Shown here: positions 21,567 through 29,168 of the stretch, piece by piece
Layout of the letters: each line of letters opens with the position of its first letter
Numbering within the stretch: position 1 is the stretch's first letter
Source: Streptomyces sp. NBC_00440
GTDB lineage: Bacteria > Actinomycetota > Actinomycetes > Streptomycetales > Streptomycetaceae
DNA length: 64,000 nucleotides
NCBI RefSeq assembly: GCF_036014215.1
Contig: NZ_CP107921.1
Span: 3,840,001 to 3,904,000, forward strand
Reading direction: 5' to 3'
The notes under the pieces: generated by a model
The model's input: only the letters and a program-made list of their open reading frames with translations
Databases searched by the model: none
What the model was told of the DNA's origin: nothing
Translations under genes and position numbers: made by a program

Positions 21567-21811
21567 ATGTCGGTCAACCCCGCGGCGGCCCGGCACTATT
21601 CCGCTGGTCCGGCGCTGTCCCGCTGATCCGCCGGTGTTCCGCAGGACCGGCCGTACGCGGGGGCCGGACCGGCCGGGTGCCCGCACACAGCGGACCGGCA
21701 GCCCTGACGCCGGGGGGATGCCGTCAGGACTGCCGGGGTGCGGGTCGCCGTGCAGCGGCGGTACGCGCAGGGGCGGGGCCGCGGTTACAGGCTGAGAGTA
21801 CGGGCTGAGAG

Positions 21812-22876
21812 TTACGGGTTGAGGCCCTTGCCCTGGAGCCAGGTCATCGGGTCGATCGGGTCGCCGCCACCCGGCCGGACCTCCACGTGGACATGCGGGC
21901 CGGTGACGTTGCCGGTGGCTCCGACCCTGCCGATGACCTCGCCGGTGCTGACCTTCTGGCCGGCGCTGACCCCCAGCGAGGACTGGTGGCAGAACCACAG
22001 CTCCGTACCGTCGTCGAGCGTGATGACCGTGCGGTAGCCGTACGCCCCGGCCCAGCCGGCCGACTTGACCGTCCCGCTGTGCACGGCCTTGATCGGGGTA
22101 CCGGTCGGGGCGGCGAAGTCGAGGCCGGTGTGGTGGCCCGACGACCACATCGAACCGCCGTCGTTGAACCGCGAGGTGAGGGTGTACGAGGAGACGGGGA
22201 GCGAGTAGCTGGCCGCCAGCTTGGCGAGCCGCTCCTTCTCCGCCTTGGCCTTGGCCTCCGCCTCGGCCTTCTTCTTGGCCGCCTTCTCCTTGGCCGCCGC
22301 CTCGTCCTGCTTCTTCGCGGCCTCCGCCGACGCCTTGTCCGCGGCTGCCTTCTCGGCTGCCGCCTTGGCCTCGTCGTCGACCGCGCCCTGCTGCTGCTCG
22401 GCCTGCTGGAGGATCCGGGCGCGGAGGGCCTCGCCCGCGTCCCCGCTGCCCTTGCCGGTGGCCGCAGCGGTGCTGAGCGCCGCGTCGGCGGCGCCCGTCT
22501 CCGTACCGCTGTGGTCCGACGAACCGCCGTCGAGGTCGGAGATCAGCGTCCCCACGCCGGGCAGCGACTCGGCATCCGGCAGCTTGTCCTTGACGGACTG
22601 CGGAAGGTCGGGGAGGGAGATCGCGACCGGCGGCTTGCTCTGGGCGCTGGCCATGCCGCCCGCACCGACGGCTGCGATCACGCCGACGCCGAGCACCGTC
22701 GAGCTGCGGGCGAGTCCGCCGCGCTGCTTGGCGACCCGGTGTTTACCGCGGACCGAACGGAGGGAATCCTCAGTGGGGTTCCACTCGTCGAATGTGCCGC
22801 CGTCCTCACCGCCGAAACCGGGAGCATCGTCGTTCGGGAAGTAAAGCGTTTCGGGGGCAGGGTTGTTGGACGCCAC
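21812..22876 (-). CDS. M23-family cell-wall endopeptidase, c-di-AMP riboswitch controlled
   Basis: A 354-residue secreted or membrane-anchored peptidoglycan hydrolase. An N-terminal cytoplasmic stretch precedes a hydrophobic segment (VLGVGVIAAVGAGGMASA). Residues about 155-225 form an Ala/Lys/Glu-rich coiled coil, and the C-terminus is a LytM domain with HHTGLDFAAPTGTPIKA and GPHVHVEVRPGG, which supply the zinc ligands. It cleaves peptide cross-links in peptidoglycan. The GTG start (MASNNPAPE) follows AGGAG. The leader holds a ydaO-type riboswitch, so the gene is expected to be shut off by c-di-AMP, as known for Streptomyces wall hydrolases. Confidence 0.92.
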   Translation of the reverse strand: MASNNPAPETLYFPNDDAPGFGGEDGGTFDEWNPTEDSLRSVRGKHRVAKQRGGLARSSTVLGVGVIAAVGAGGMASAQSKPPVAISLPDLPQSVKDKLPDAESLPGVGTLISDLDGGSSDHSGTETGAADAALSTAAATGKGSGDAGEALRARILQQAEQQQGAVDDEAKAAAEKAAADKASAEAAKKQDEAAAKEKAAKKKAEAEAKAKAEKERLAKLAASYSLPVSSYTLTSRFNDGGSMWSSGHHTGLDFAAPTGTPIKAVHSGTVKSAGWAGAYGYRTVITLDDGTELWFCHQSSLGVSAGQKVSTGEVIGRVGATGNVTGPHVHVEVRPGGGDPIDPMTWLQGKGLNP

Positions 22877-22888
22877 GGAGGCGCACTC

Positions 22889-23035
22889 CTTTCCTTCCTT
22901 ACCGCCTACCGGGTTAGCTGACGGGTTCGGAGCAGGAAGGTCTCCTACGGGCAGCCCTTACGGAGAAGCCCGATTCACCCCAATTGGTGGTTCCCCGGTT
23001 CCCTTGCGGGATTCGGCGCGTGCGCACGGTGCCGC
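22889..23035 (-). promoter_or_regulatory. ydaO-yuaA (c-di-AMP) riboswitch
   Basis: On the minus strand the leader reads GGGAACCGGGGAACCACC, then GGGGTGAATCGGG, and finally ACCCGTCAGCTAACCCGG followed by GGAAGGAAAGG, which are the conserved blocks of the ydaO aptamer in the right order. It lies directly before an M23 endopeptidase, the usual target class in Streptomyces. Exact ends are approximate. The remaining sequence up to 23263 is AT-richer and should hold the promoter; CTATTAACGTTCGATAACG is a candidate region. Confidence 0.93.
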
Positions 23036-23263
23036 CTCTTGCGACGACTGGGACAACCGCGCTGCGTTATCGAACGTTAATAGACGCGAGGGCCGGATTC
23101 CAAGCTGTTCCGACTGATCGTTAACGGCTTTGGCCTGTACTTACCGGGGCATAAAGGGGCGGATTCGGGCGACTTGATCACCCTTCAGAAGCCACCGGGA
23201 AACATCGAGATTCTGATAGTGCGTCAAATGTTATGCGGTGTTGTGCAGAGGGGTGCTCTTCGA

Positions 23264-24412
23264 TTACGGATCGTGTTGTTCGCGGTGGATGATCTCCACG
23301 GTCCTGCGCCGGTCCGGCTGCCCCTGGCCCGGACGGCCCACCGCGAGCAGCGCCATGTCGTCCGTGGAGCGCCCGCCCGTGTGCAGCCGCACGTCGTCGG
23401 TCACCGCCGTCAGCAGCTCATCGGGCCCCGGGAAGATCCGGCCGCGCAGCCGCTCCTGCGGCTCGTAGAAGGCCCCCTGCGCGTTCCTCGCCTCGGACAG
23501 GCCGTCGGTGTAGAGCAGCAGCGTGGCCCCCGGCGGGAACTCCGTCTCGTCCGCCTGGTCCGGCCAGGCCGCCAGATCGGCCAGCCCCAGCGGCAGGGCG
23601 GGATCGGCCGGCGTGAGGAGGTGGATGCCCCCGTCCGCGTACAGCAGCAGCGGCTCGGGGTGGCCCCGGTTGAGCAGCCGGATCAAGCCCTGATCGCTGC
23701 GCGGGATCTCGGCGAGCGCCGCCGTGGTGAACCCCTCGAAGGCGTCAAGTCCCTCCCGCCGCACGCCCTCACGGGTCAGCGCACGCTCCAGCCGCTGAGC
23801 GACCCGCTCGATCGTCACCTCCTGCTCGGCGGCCTCCCGGAAGGCCCCGATCACCACAGCCACAGCCTCGACGGCGCCGAGCCCCTTGCCCCGTACGTCA
23901 CCGATCACCAGCCGGACCCCGTACGGGGTGTCCTGCACGGCGAAGAGATCGCCGCCGATGAAGGTGCCGGCCTGCGCCGCCTCGTACCGCGCCGCGATGT
24001 GCAGCCCGGCGATCCGCTCGGAAGGCACCGGCAGCACGGCGCGCTGCGCGGTCTCCGCCACCACGCGCGCCGACGCGAGTTCTTCGCCGCTGACCCGGAT
24101 GACGCGGTTGATGATGAGGGCGACGACGGACACCGTGACGACGGTGATCATCTCCGTGATCGCCGAGGCCTTGGCCGAGGTGTCGTCGTAGCCGTGCAGC
24201 CCCACGACCGCCAGCACCGCGATGATCCCCGTGATCAGCGTGGCCCGGTACGAGAAGAGCGGGGCCGCGATCACCGGCGCGGCGACGAAGAACGGGGCAG
24301 CGGTGAACGCGGACGGCGTCAGCTGGTCGAAGGCCACCCCGCCCGCGATCAGCACGGCAGGCAGCGCCCGGACGAACCTGCGCGCCCGGCCCGAGTCCTC
24401 TCGCTGCCCCAC
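23264..24412 (-). CDS. Membrane-anchored PP2C-type (SpoIIE) phosphatase
   Basis: A 382-residue protein with four or so hydrophobic segments in the first 120 residues, followed by a PPM/SpoIIE phosphatase domain. Metal-site motifs are FIGGDLF, VIGDVRGKG and LYTDGLSEARN. It probably dephosphorylates an anti-anti-sigma (STAS) protein in response to a membrane signal. I start at the GTG at 24412 because AGGAGG lies six bases upstream; the open frame extends further but into non-coding sequence near a tRNA gene. It has intact catalytic Asp residues, unlike the paralogue at 26.7 kb. Confidence 0.87.
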   Translation of the reverse strand: MGQREDSGRARRFVRALPAVLIAGGVAFDQLTPSAFTAAPFFVAAPVIAAPLFSYRATLITGIIAVLAVVGLHGYDDTSAKASAITEMITVVTVSVVALIINRVIRVSGEELASARVVAETAQRAVLPVPSERIAGLHIAARYEAAQAGTFIGGDLFAVQDTPYGVRLVIGDVRGKGLGAVEAVAVVIGAFREAAEQEVTIERVAQRLERALTREGVRREGLDAFEGFTTAALAEIPRSDQGLIRLLNRGHPEPLLLYADGGIHLLTPADPALPLGLADLAAWPDQADETEFPPGATLLLYTDGLSEARNAQGAFYEPQERLRGRIFPGPDELLTAVTDDVRLHTGGRSTDDMALLAVGRPGQGQPDRRRTVEIIHREQHDP

Positions 24413-24546
24413 CAGTACCCTCCTGCCCGGTCCGTAAAGCGGCGGACGGTACCGCGCCCCACCAGGCTGGCCGCACCGACGCCGGTGTGCGATTCGGCGT
24501 CGGCCAAGTGGGGGAGAGCGGGGCGGGGCGGTGGTGAGAAACGACT

Positions 24547-24576
24547 GAAGGCCCAGCACGTGAGTGCTGGGCCTTC
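24547..24576 (-). terminator. Terminator of initiator tRNA
   Basis: GAAGGCCCAGCAC and GTGCTGGGCCTTC form a perfect 13-bp stem with a four-base loop directly after the tRNA 3' end. Confidence 0.8.
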
Positions 24577-24584
24577 GATCTGAG

Positions 24585-24658
24585 TAGCGGGGACAGGATT
24601 TGAACCTGCGACCTCTGGGTTATGAGCCCAGCGAGCTACCGAGCTGCTCCACCCCGCG
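24585..24658 (-). tRNA. tRNA-fMet (CAT, initiator)
   Basis: A 74-nt cloverleaf. The anticodon loop is CTCATAA on a stem with three consecutive G-C pairs (GGG/CCC), and positions 1 and 72 (C and U) do not pair. Both are initiator hallmarks, so this is formylmethionyl rather than elongator tRNA-Met. CCA is not encoded. Confidence 0.93.
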
Positions 24659-24820
24659 TCGGTAAACCCAACTCTACGCCATGCGCGGGGGTGGTTCTGA
24701 CCATGACCCGGCACCCCGCGCCCACGGCAGCCGGCCGGCCAGGGTGGCGACGGCAACTGCCCGGTGGCTGAAGGCAGTTCGGGCCCACCCACCTGACGTA
24801 CACCCCTCCCCCCACGCGCA

Positions 24821-24862
24821 CAGGCCCCTGTCCTGCGCATTCACGCGCAGGACAGGGGCCTG
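24821..24862. terminator. Strong bidirectional hairpin
   Basis: CAGGCCCCTGTCCTGCGC pairs perfectly with GCGCAGGACAGGGGCCTG around a six-base loop. It lies 30 bp after the ATP-binding protein gene and upstream of the initiator tRNA. Confidence 0.8.
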
Positions 24863-24891
24863 TGGAGCGGTAGACCGTGTGGGACTACGGG

Positions 24892-25299
24892 TCAACGGGA
24901 GAGGACGGCGCGTACGTTCTTACCGCCCTGGGGACAGTGGCTGACAACGACCGTACGCGCGAGGAAACGGACCAGAGGCCAGCCGAATCCGCCCCCGGCC
25001 CCGTTGAGGTCCGGCGCGCGCTCCCGCGGCATGGCGCGGCTGGGGTCCTCCACGGTGACCTCCAGTGTGGTGCGGTCCGCGGCCAGTCGCAGAGCGGTAA
25101 GCCCTCCCGCGTGCCGCAGTGCGTTCGTGACCAGCTCGGAGACCACCAGAACGGCGTTGTCCGTGCACTCGGGGGTGGGGGCGGGCGACAGCTCCGAGAC
25201 GAACTCACGCATGTCGTCGCGTGCCCGGGCCACCGTGGCCGGGCACGTCGTCCGCTGCGCGTGGCCGGTGCGCCGCTCCATGACATTTGACTGACCCAT
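24892..25299 (-). CDS. RsbW-like ATP-binding protein (anti-sigma kinase type)
   Basis: A 135-residue single HATPase_c_2 domain. The N-box LVVSELVTNALRHAG and the G-box region GGGFGWPLVRFLARTV are clear. Streptomyces encode dozens of these; some phosphorylate STAS antagonists and bind sigma factors. ATG 25299 has GGGAG six bases upstream. It is divergent from a MarR gene and close to a STAS gene and two PP2C phosphatases, so a local partner-switching role is plausible but not shown. Confidence 0.88.
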   Translation of the reverse strand: MGQSNVMERRTGHAQRTTCPATVARARDDMREFVSELSPAPTPECTDNAVLVVSELVTNALRHAGGLTALRLAADRTTLEVTVEDPSRAMPRERAPDLNGAGGGFGWPLVRFLARTVVVSHCPQGGKNVRAVLSR

Positions 25300-25464
25300 A
25301 CTGAACTCCCATCGAGGAGAAGTCCTGGTCTCGTGAACCGTGCTTCTGCCCCCATCGGCCCGGGTCTAACTCCGCCACAAGGGACCCGTGCGGGGCGTAG
25401 GAACCGGTGCTGTGCCCCCGGCCGCGTACTGACAAGGCCGCCTCGAAAGTGGCACAGTAGGACG

Positions 25465-26004
25465 ATGCGCCCAAGCTCTACGACGCAGGCCCCGGAACTG
25501 GCGGATATCGCCACCGAGGTCACAGGGCTGCTCGGCGTTCTTCGGGGCAGGGCCCACGGCAACGCCCCGGCCGGACCCGTTTCGGCATCACAGATGCGGG
25601 CGCTGCTGGCGATCGGGCGGCTGGAGGGCGGCAATCTGCGGGCCCTCGGCGAAGCTCTGGGATCCAGTGCGCCCGCGACGAGCCGACTGTGCGACCGGCT
25701 GGAGGCCGCCGGCCTGGTCGAGCGGCGACTGAGCACCGCGAGCCGCCGGGAACTCGAACTGTATCTGAGCAGGCACGGGCGGGCCCTGCTCGATGAGGTC
25801 AAGGAGCGCGAGGCGGACGAGCTGCGCCCCGTACTGGAAGCCATGCCCCCCGAAGCGCTCCGCCAGCTCACAGCGGGACTGACCGCATTCCGGGACGCTG
25901 CCGCCTCCGCCGTGGACGGGAACAGCCTCGCGGGCGACGAGCCGGGCGAGCCACGGGACGAAACCCTCGACGACTCCAGGCTGCGGATCGTACGCCCGGC
26001 CTGA
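25465..26004 (+). CDS. MarR-family transcriptional regulator
   Basis: A 179-residue winged-helix regulator. Helix-turn-helix LRALGEALGSSAPATSRLCDRLEAAG is followed by the wing VERRLSTASRRELELYLSRHG. The C-terminal 25 residues are acidic and look disordered. The ATG (MRPSSTTQ) is used because the preceding frame is not coding-like; no good ribosome site is visible, and CAGTAG upstream may be a -10 for a nearly leaderless message. It is divergent from the RsbW-like gene and precedes the STAS gene, which is convergent with it. Such MarR proteins beside partner-switch genes are common in Streptomyces. Confidence 0.85.
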   Translation: MRPSSTTQAPELADIATEVTGLLGVLRGRAHGNAPAGPVSASQMRALLAIGRLEGGNLRALGEALGSSAPATSRLCDRLEAAGLVERRLSTASRRELELYLSRHGRALLDEVKEREADELRPVLEAMPPEALRQLTAGLTAFRDAAASAVDGNSLAGDEPGEPRDETLDDSRLRIVRPA

Positions 26005-26114
26005 GCTCCTGACCGGAGTGCCTGCCTGCGTGCCTACGTTCCACGCCAACGTCGGCGGGCTGGTGAACCCCGGGGAGTTCCTCCTGCAGGCCCGTCAGAT
26101 GGACGGTTTCTGCG

Positions 26115-26585
26115 TCACCGTGGCGAGGCGGCCGGGGCAGCGACCTGGTTGCCACTTGGCACCGGGCCGTCGCGGAGGGCGGCGACCTGGTCGGCGTGGA
26201 GGGCGGCGACCTGGTCGGCGTGGATGGCGAAGACGCCACCCAGGCGGAGGATCCGCAGCAGTCGCAGGACGGCCCGCGAGGGCGCGGCGAGACGAAGCCT
26301 GTCGCCGAGCCGCAGTCGGGCGTGCAGGAGCGTATTGATGAGCGCGGTGTCGGCGAACCCGACCGCTGAGAGGTCCACCACGACCGGCCCCTCGCCGCGG
26401 CCGACCGCCTCGTGGAGTGCCAGACGCAGCGGCTCGACCGAGTCGAGGTCGACCTCCCCGGACAGTTCCAGGAGCACGGCAGTCGGAAGGGGATGCGTGA
26501 CCAGGTGCAGGTGCTGAACGGTGCTTCGGGTATCCACAACTGGCCCTTCGGATCGTGGAAGCGAAAGCCGACAGACTCTCCCCAT
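26115..26585 (-). CDS. STAS-domain anti-anti-sigma factor
   Basis: A 156-residue protein whose core is a STAS domain: VLLELSGEVDLDSVEPLRLAL, then PVVVDLSAVGFADTALINTLLHA with the region that carries the phosphorylatable Ser/Thr (here Ala-Asp-Thr-Ala), then LRLAAPSRAVLRLLRI. STAS proteins bind RsbW-type kinases and release the sigma factor. The C-terminus has an in-frame repeat HADQVAALHADQVAAL and a Pro/Ala tail. I choose ATG 26585; starting at 26633 would put a perfect operator-like palindrome inside the gene. Divergent from the phosphatase gene at 26738. Confidence 0.82.
   Translation of the reverse strand: MGRVCRLSLPRSEGPVVDTRSTVQHLHLVTHPLPTAVLLELSGEVDLDSVEPLRLALHEAVGRGEGPVVVDLSAVGFADTALINTLLHARLRLGDRLRLAAPSRAVLRLLRILRLGGVFAIHADQVAALHADQVAALRDGPVPSGNQVAAPAASPR
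26173..26225. repeat. 24-bp in-frame tandem repeat in STAS gene
   Basis: The plus-strand unit GGAGGGCGGCGACCTGGTCG plus GCGT occurs twice with a partial third copy. It encodes the repeated octapeptide HADQVAAL near the C-terminus. Confidence 0.8.
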
Positions 26586-26615
26586 CGTGCGACCTGCACC
26601 ACCATAGGGTCGATA

Positions 26616-26631
26616 GTTGCCGTACGGCAAC
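26616..26631. promoter_or_regulatory. Perfect 16-bp palindrome between STAS and phosphatase genes
   Basis: GTTGCCGTACGGCAAC is a perfect inverted repeat located 31 bp upstream of the STAS start and about 107 bp before the divergent phosphatase. It has the size of an operator for a dimeric regulator and would be placed to control both genes. Confidence 0.6.
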
Positions 26632-26737
26632 ACTTACCATTGCTCAATGATTGTGGTACTCGCTGCGGAGGGGGACGGGCTGCCCCGCTACGCTGCGGCG
26701 TCCGACATATCCCCCTGATGACGAAAGCGGGCCGCCG

Positions 26738-27919
26738 ATGAACGGCTTCCTGGCCGTGGAGCGCGCCGTACGCAGCGCGGCGCCGCATGCTCTCCTCGAC
26801 GCGGCCCGCGCCGCACTGATCACGCACTACGAGGCTGCTTCGGTGGACCTGCTCATGGCCGACTACGGCCTCACGGTCCTGCAACCGGTGACCGCCTTGC
26901 CCCACACTGCCCAGCCCCCGCTGTCCCTGCATGCCAGCCCGGAAGGCCGCGCCTTCGGCAGCCAGGAACCGTACGGGCAGTACGCAGCCCTGGACGGCGC
27001 CGTGGACCTCCATCTGCCCGTGACCGTGCGCGGAGACAGACTCGGTATCCTCACCGTCCGCCTCCCCAAGCGCAGATGCACGCCCCAGGCCGTCGACGAG
27101 CTCACCGATCTCGCCGCATTCCTGGGGCACGAGATCGTCGTGGCCGAACGCGACACCGACCTTTACCTCCAGGCCCGCCGGGCCAACCGGCTCACCCTCG
27201 CCGCCGAGATGCAGTGGCAGCTTCTCCCTGGCCGCTCCTGCTCCCGCGACGAGTACGCCATCGGCGCCCAGCTGGAGCCGGCTTATGCCATCTACGGCGA
27301 CAACTTCGACTGGGCCACCACAGCGGACACCCTCACCCTGTCCGTCACCAACGGCATGGGCGAGGGCATCCAGGCATCCCTCCTGACCAACCTCGCGGTG
27401 AACGCCCTGCGCAACGCACGCCGTGCCGGCATCGACATAGCCGACCAGGCCGCCCTCGCCGACCAGGCCCTCTACGCTCAGCACCACGGCGAACAGCACG
27501 TCTCGACCCTGCTGCTCTCCTTCGACCTCGCCACCGGCAGGGCCCAGGTGGTCGACGCCGGCTCACCGCAACTGTGGCGTCAGCGTGACAAAGCCGTGGA
27601 GCGTGTCCCTTTCGAGGCGCAGTTCCCGCTCGGCATGTTCGAGGACACCCCCTATGTACCCCAGGACTTCGGGGTGCTCCCCGGGGACCGCCTGATCATC
27701 GTGAGCGACGGCGTGTACGCCACTGCTGGACGGGACGCCGAGGCGTACGGCGAACGGTCACTGGCCCGCGCCATTCAGGCAGCCAGCCTGTTGCCGGCCG
27801 CAGCAGTCCCGCGCGCTGTCCTGCGCGAACTGGCCGAACATCGGGGCGACACCGCAACCGACGACGAACTGGTCGTCTGCCTCGACTGGTTCGGCCCCAG
27901 TACCCCCACCACGCGCTGA
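26738..27919 (+). CDS. SpoIIE/PP2C-like phosphatase with altered metal site
   Basis: A 393-residue protein. The N-terminal 140 residues look like a GAF-type sensor (HLPVTVRGDRLGILTVRLPKR), and the rest is a SpoIIE-like domain. Where active members have GGDWYD and GDVMGHG, this one has IYGDNFDW and VTNGMGEG, so the second metal-binding Asp is replaced by Asn; SDGVYATAG stands where TDGVTEAR is usual. TTDDEL-like TATDDELVVCLDW is retained. It may be weakly active or a regulatory pseudophosphatase. ATG 26738 (MNGFLAVE) is the natural start; the upstream frame is short. Confidence 0.83.
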   Translation: MNGFLAVERAVRSAAPHALLDAARAALITHYEAASVDLLMADYGLTVLQPVTALPHTAQPPLSLHASPEGRAFGSQEPYGQYAALDGAVDLHLPVTVRGDRLGILTVRLPKRRCTPQAVDELTDLAAFLGHEIVVAERDTDLYLQARRANRLTLAAEMQWQLLPGRSCSRDEYAIGAQLEPAYAIYGDNFDWATTADTLTLSVTNGMGEGIQASLLTNLAVNALRNARRAGIDIADQAALADQALYAQHHGEQHVSTLLLSFDLATGRAQVVDAGSPQLWRQRDKAVERVPFEAQFPLGMFEDTPYVPQDFGVLPGDRLIIVSDGVYATAGRDAEAYGERSLARAIQAASLLPAAAVPRAVLRELAEHRGDTATDDELVVCLDWFGPSTPTTR

Positions 27920-27928
27920 GCACCACAC

Positions 27929-28264
27929 TCAGCTGTGGCTGCCGCACCGTTCCCCTGCCGCTCCTGGCCCGCGGAGACGAGACGCGGAGCGTTTCGATGT
28001 GACGGCTTCTGCCAGCCGATGAACCTCGCATGGGGCGGGATGCCAGAACAGCCCGCGTGCGGGCTCCAGTTCGCCGGTCCGGACGGTCAGTGACTCAGTG
28101 GTCCAGGCCGGGCCGGACCCGGCCCCTGCCGGAGCGGCCGGGGTGTCGAGCATGCAGCGAAGGAACATGGCGAGGTCGTCCAGGATCGTGAAGGCACCAG
28201 CGATTCCGCACACTGGCCCAGGAGCCGGGCGGAGAAGAGGATGCGGGCACATCCACTCACGCAC
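27929..28264 (-). pseudogene. Remnant of a beta-lactamase-like serine hydrolase
   Basis: The minus-strand frame contains GPVCGIAGAFTILDDLAMFLR and WTTESLTVRTGELEPARGLFWHPAP, which resemble the C-terminal third of class C beta-lactamase-type hydrolases of Streptomyces (my recollection of the family). The SxxK and YxN motifs are absent, the matching piece is only about 70 residues, and the sequence after FWHPAP no longer fits the family. It is best read as a decaying fragment between the phosphatase gene and tRNA-Lys. Confidence 0.55.
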
Positions 28265-28279
28265 GAGCCGGGAAACGCA

Positions 28280-28317
28280 GAAGCGCCTCGACCGGGTGAA
28301 TCCGATCGAGGCGCTTC
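28280..28317 (-). terminator. Terminator of tRNA-Lys
   Basis: AAGCGCCTCGA (28281-28291) pairs with TCGAGGCGCTT (28306-28316), about 40 bp after the tRNA. Confidence 0.7.
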
Positions 28318-28355
28318 CTAGCAGGTCAGAGAGGGTTTCCCCCTCCTGCTCTTGG

Positions 28356-28428
28356 TAGACCGTGTGGGACTCGAACCCACAACCAATGGATTAAAAGTCC
28401 ACTGCTCTGCCAATTGAGCTAACGGTCC
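28356..28428 (-). tRNA. tRNA-Lys (TTT)
   Basis: A 73-nt cloverleaf with anticodon loop CTTTTAA and T-loop GGTTCGAGTCC. Acceptor GGACCGT pairs with ACGGTCT including one G-U pair. CCA is partly present by chance (ACC). Confidence 0.95.
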
Positions 28429-28560
28429 GTGCTGACGCACCCCCCGAGCATAGCGGGAGCGTGCCCAGCAGCCGATCGGGTATCCCCCGCCGGGCACGTC
28501 GGACCCCGCCGGCGGCCCGTGCGGGCCGTCGGCGGAGTCGTGGGACAGAGGTCGCCCCGC

Positions 28561-28935
28561 TCAGGGCGCCACGGGGCCCTGAAGTACCTGGAGGTAGTTG
28601 CCGTCCGGGTCCAGCAGGGTGGAGAAGAACCATCCGCCCCCGGTGTCCTCGACCGGCCTGACCCAGGTCACGCCGATCGTGTTGAAGTGCTTCTCGGCCG
28701 CACGGATGTCGCGCACCATGATGTTGACCAGGTGCCTGCCGGGTTCCGCGGCCTTGTCCGCCACGTCGTCGCGGCGGTCGAACCCGATGACCGCCTGCTG
28801 CCCGACAACGAGCATGTGGCCCTCCCAGCGGGCCCCCAGCGGCTCCAGCGCGGCGCGGTACCACTCGATGAGCGGTTCGGGATCCGTACTGCCGAGGATG
28901 ACGCCCAGTCCGTTGATGTTGCCCGGGGCTGCCAT
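28561..28935 (-). CDS. VOC-family (glyoxalase-fold) protein
   Basis: A 124-residue protein of the vicinal oxygen chelate fold with paired beta-alpha-beta-beta-beta units: LGVILGSTDPEPLIEWYRAALEPLG at the start and HLVNIMVRDIRAAEKHFNTIG, WFFSTLLDPDGNYLQVLQ at the end. The terminal LDPDGNYLQ is the typical second metal-ligand segment. Members include glyoxalases, dioxygenases and resistance proteins, so no substrate can be given. ATG 28935 has GGGAGG a few bases upstream. It is a monocistronic unit between tRNA-Lys and the helicase. Confidence 0.88.
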   Translation of the reverse strand: MAAPGNINGLGVILGSTDPEPLIEWYRAALEPLGARWEGHMLVVGQQAVIGFDRRDDVADKAAEPGRHLVNIMVRDIRAAEKHFNTIGVTWVRPVEDTGGGWFFSTLLDPDGNYLQVLQGPVAP

Positions 28936-29074
28936 GAGGTGTGCCTCCCTCTCGTCTTCGGTCGTGCTCGCTTGTGCAGGGCGCGTGCTGCGCCCACATG
29001 GTCATGACCGTCCGCGGCAGCAGAACTCATCGGCGGAAACCCACCGGCGAACGTCATCGGCCGGCGCCGGACGC

Positions 29075-29115
29075 AGAGAAGCGGGCCCCTCCGCGAAGGA
29101 GGGGCCCGCTTCTCT
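29075..29115. terminator. Strong hairpin terminator after DEAD-box helicase
   Basis: AGAGAAGCGGGCCCCTCC (29075-29092) pairs perfectly with its complement (29098-29115), an 18-bp stem located about 50 bp after the helicase stop codon. Confidence 0.85.
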
Positions 29116-29168
29116 GGTCCAGCCGGGTTCAGCGGCTCACCGGTTCCGGCTCACGCCGGGCAGGTGGG

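Noticed and set aside
24349..24840. 163-codon minus-strand frame across the initiator tRNA
   Set aside because: It reads through the tRNA and its terminator (the EVAGSNPVPAT string is a translated tRNA T-arm artefact).
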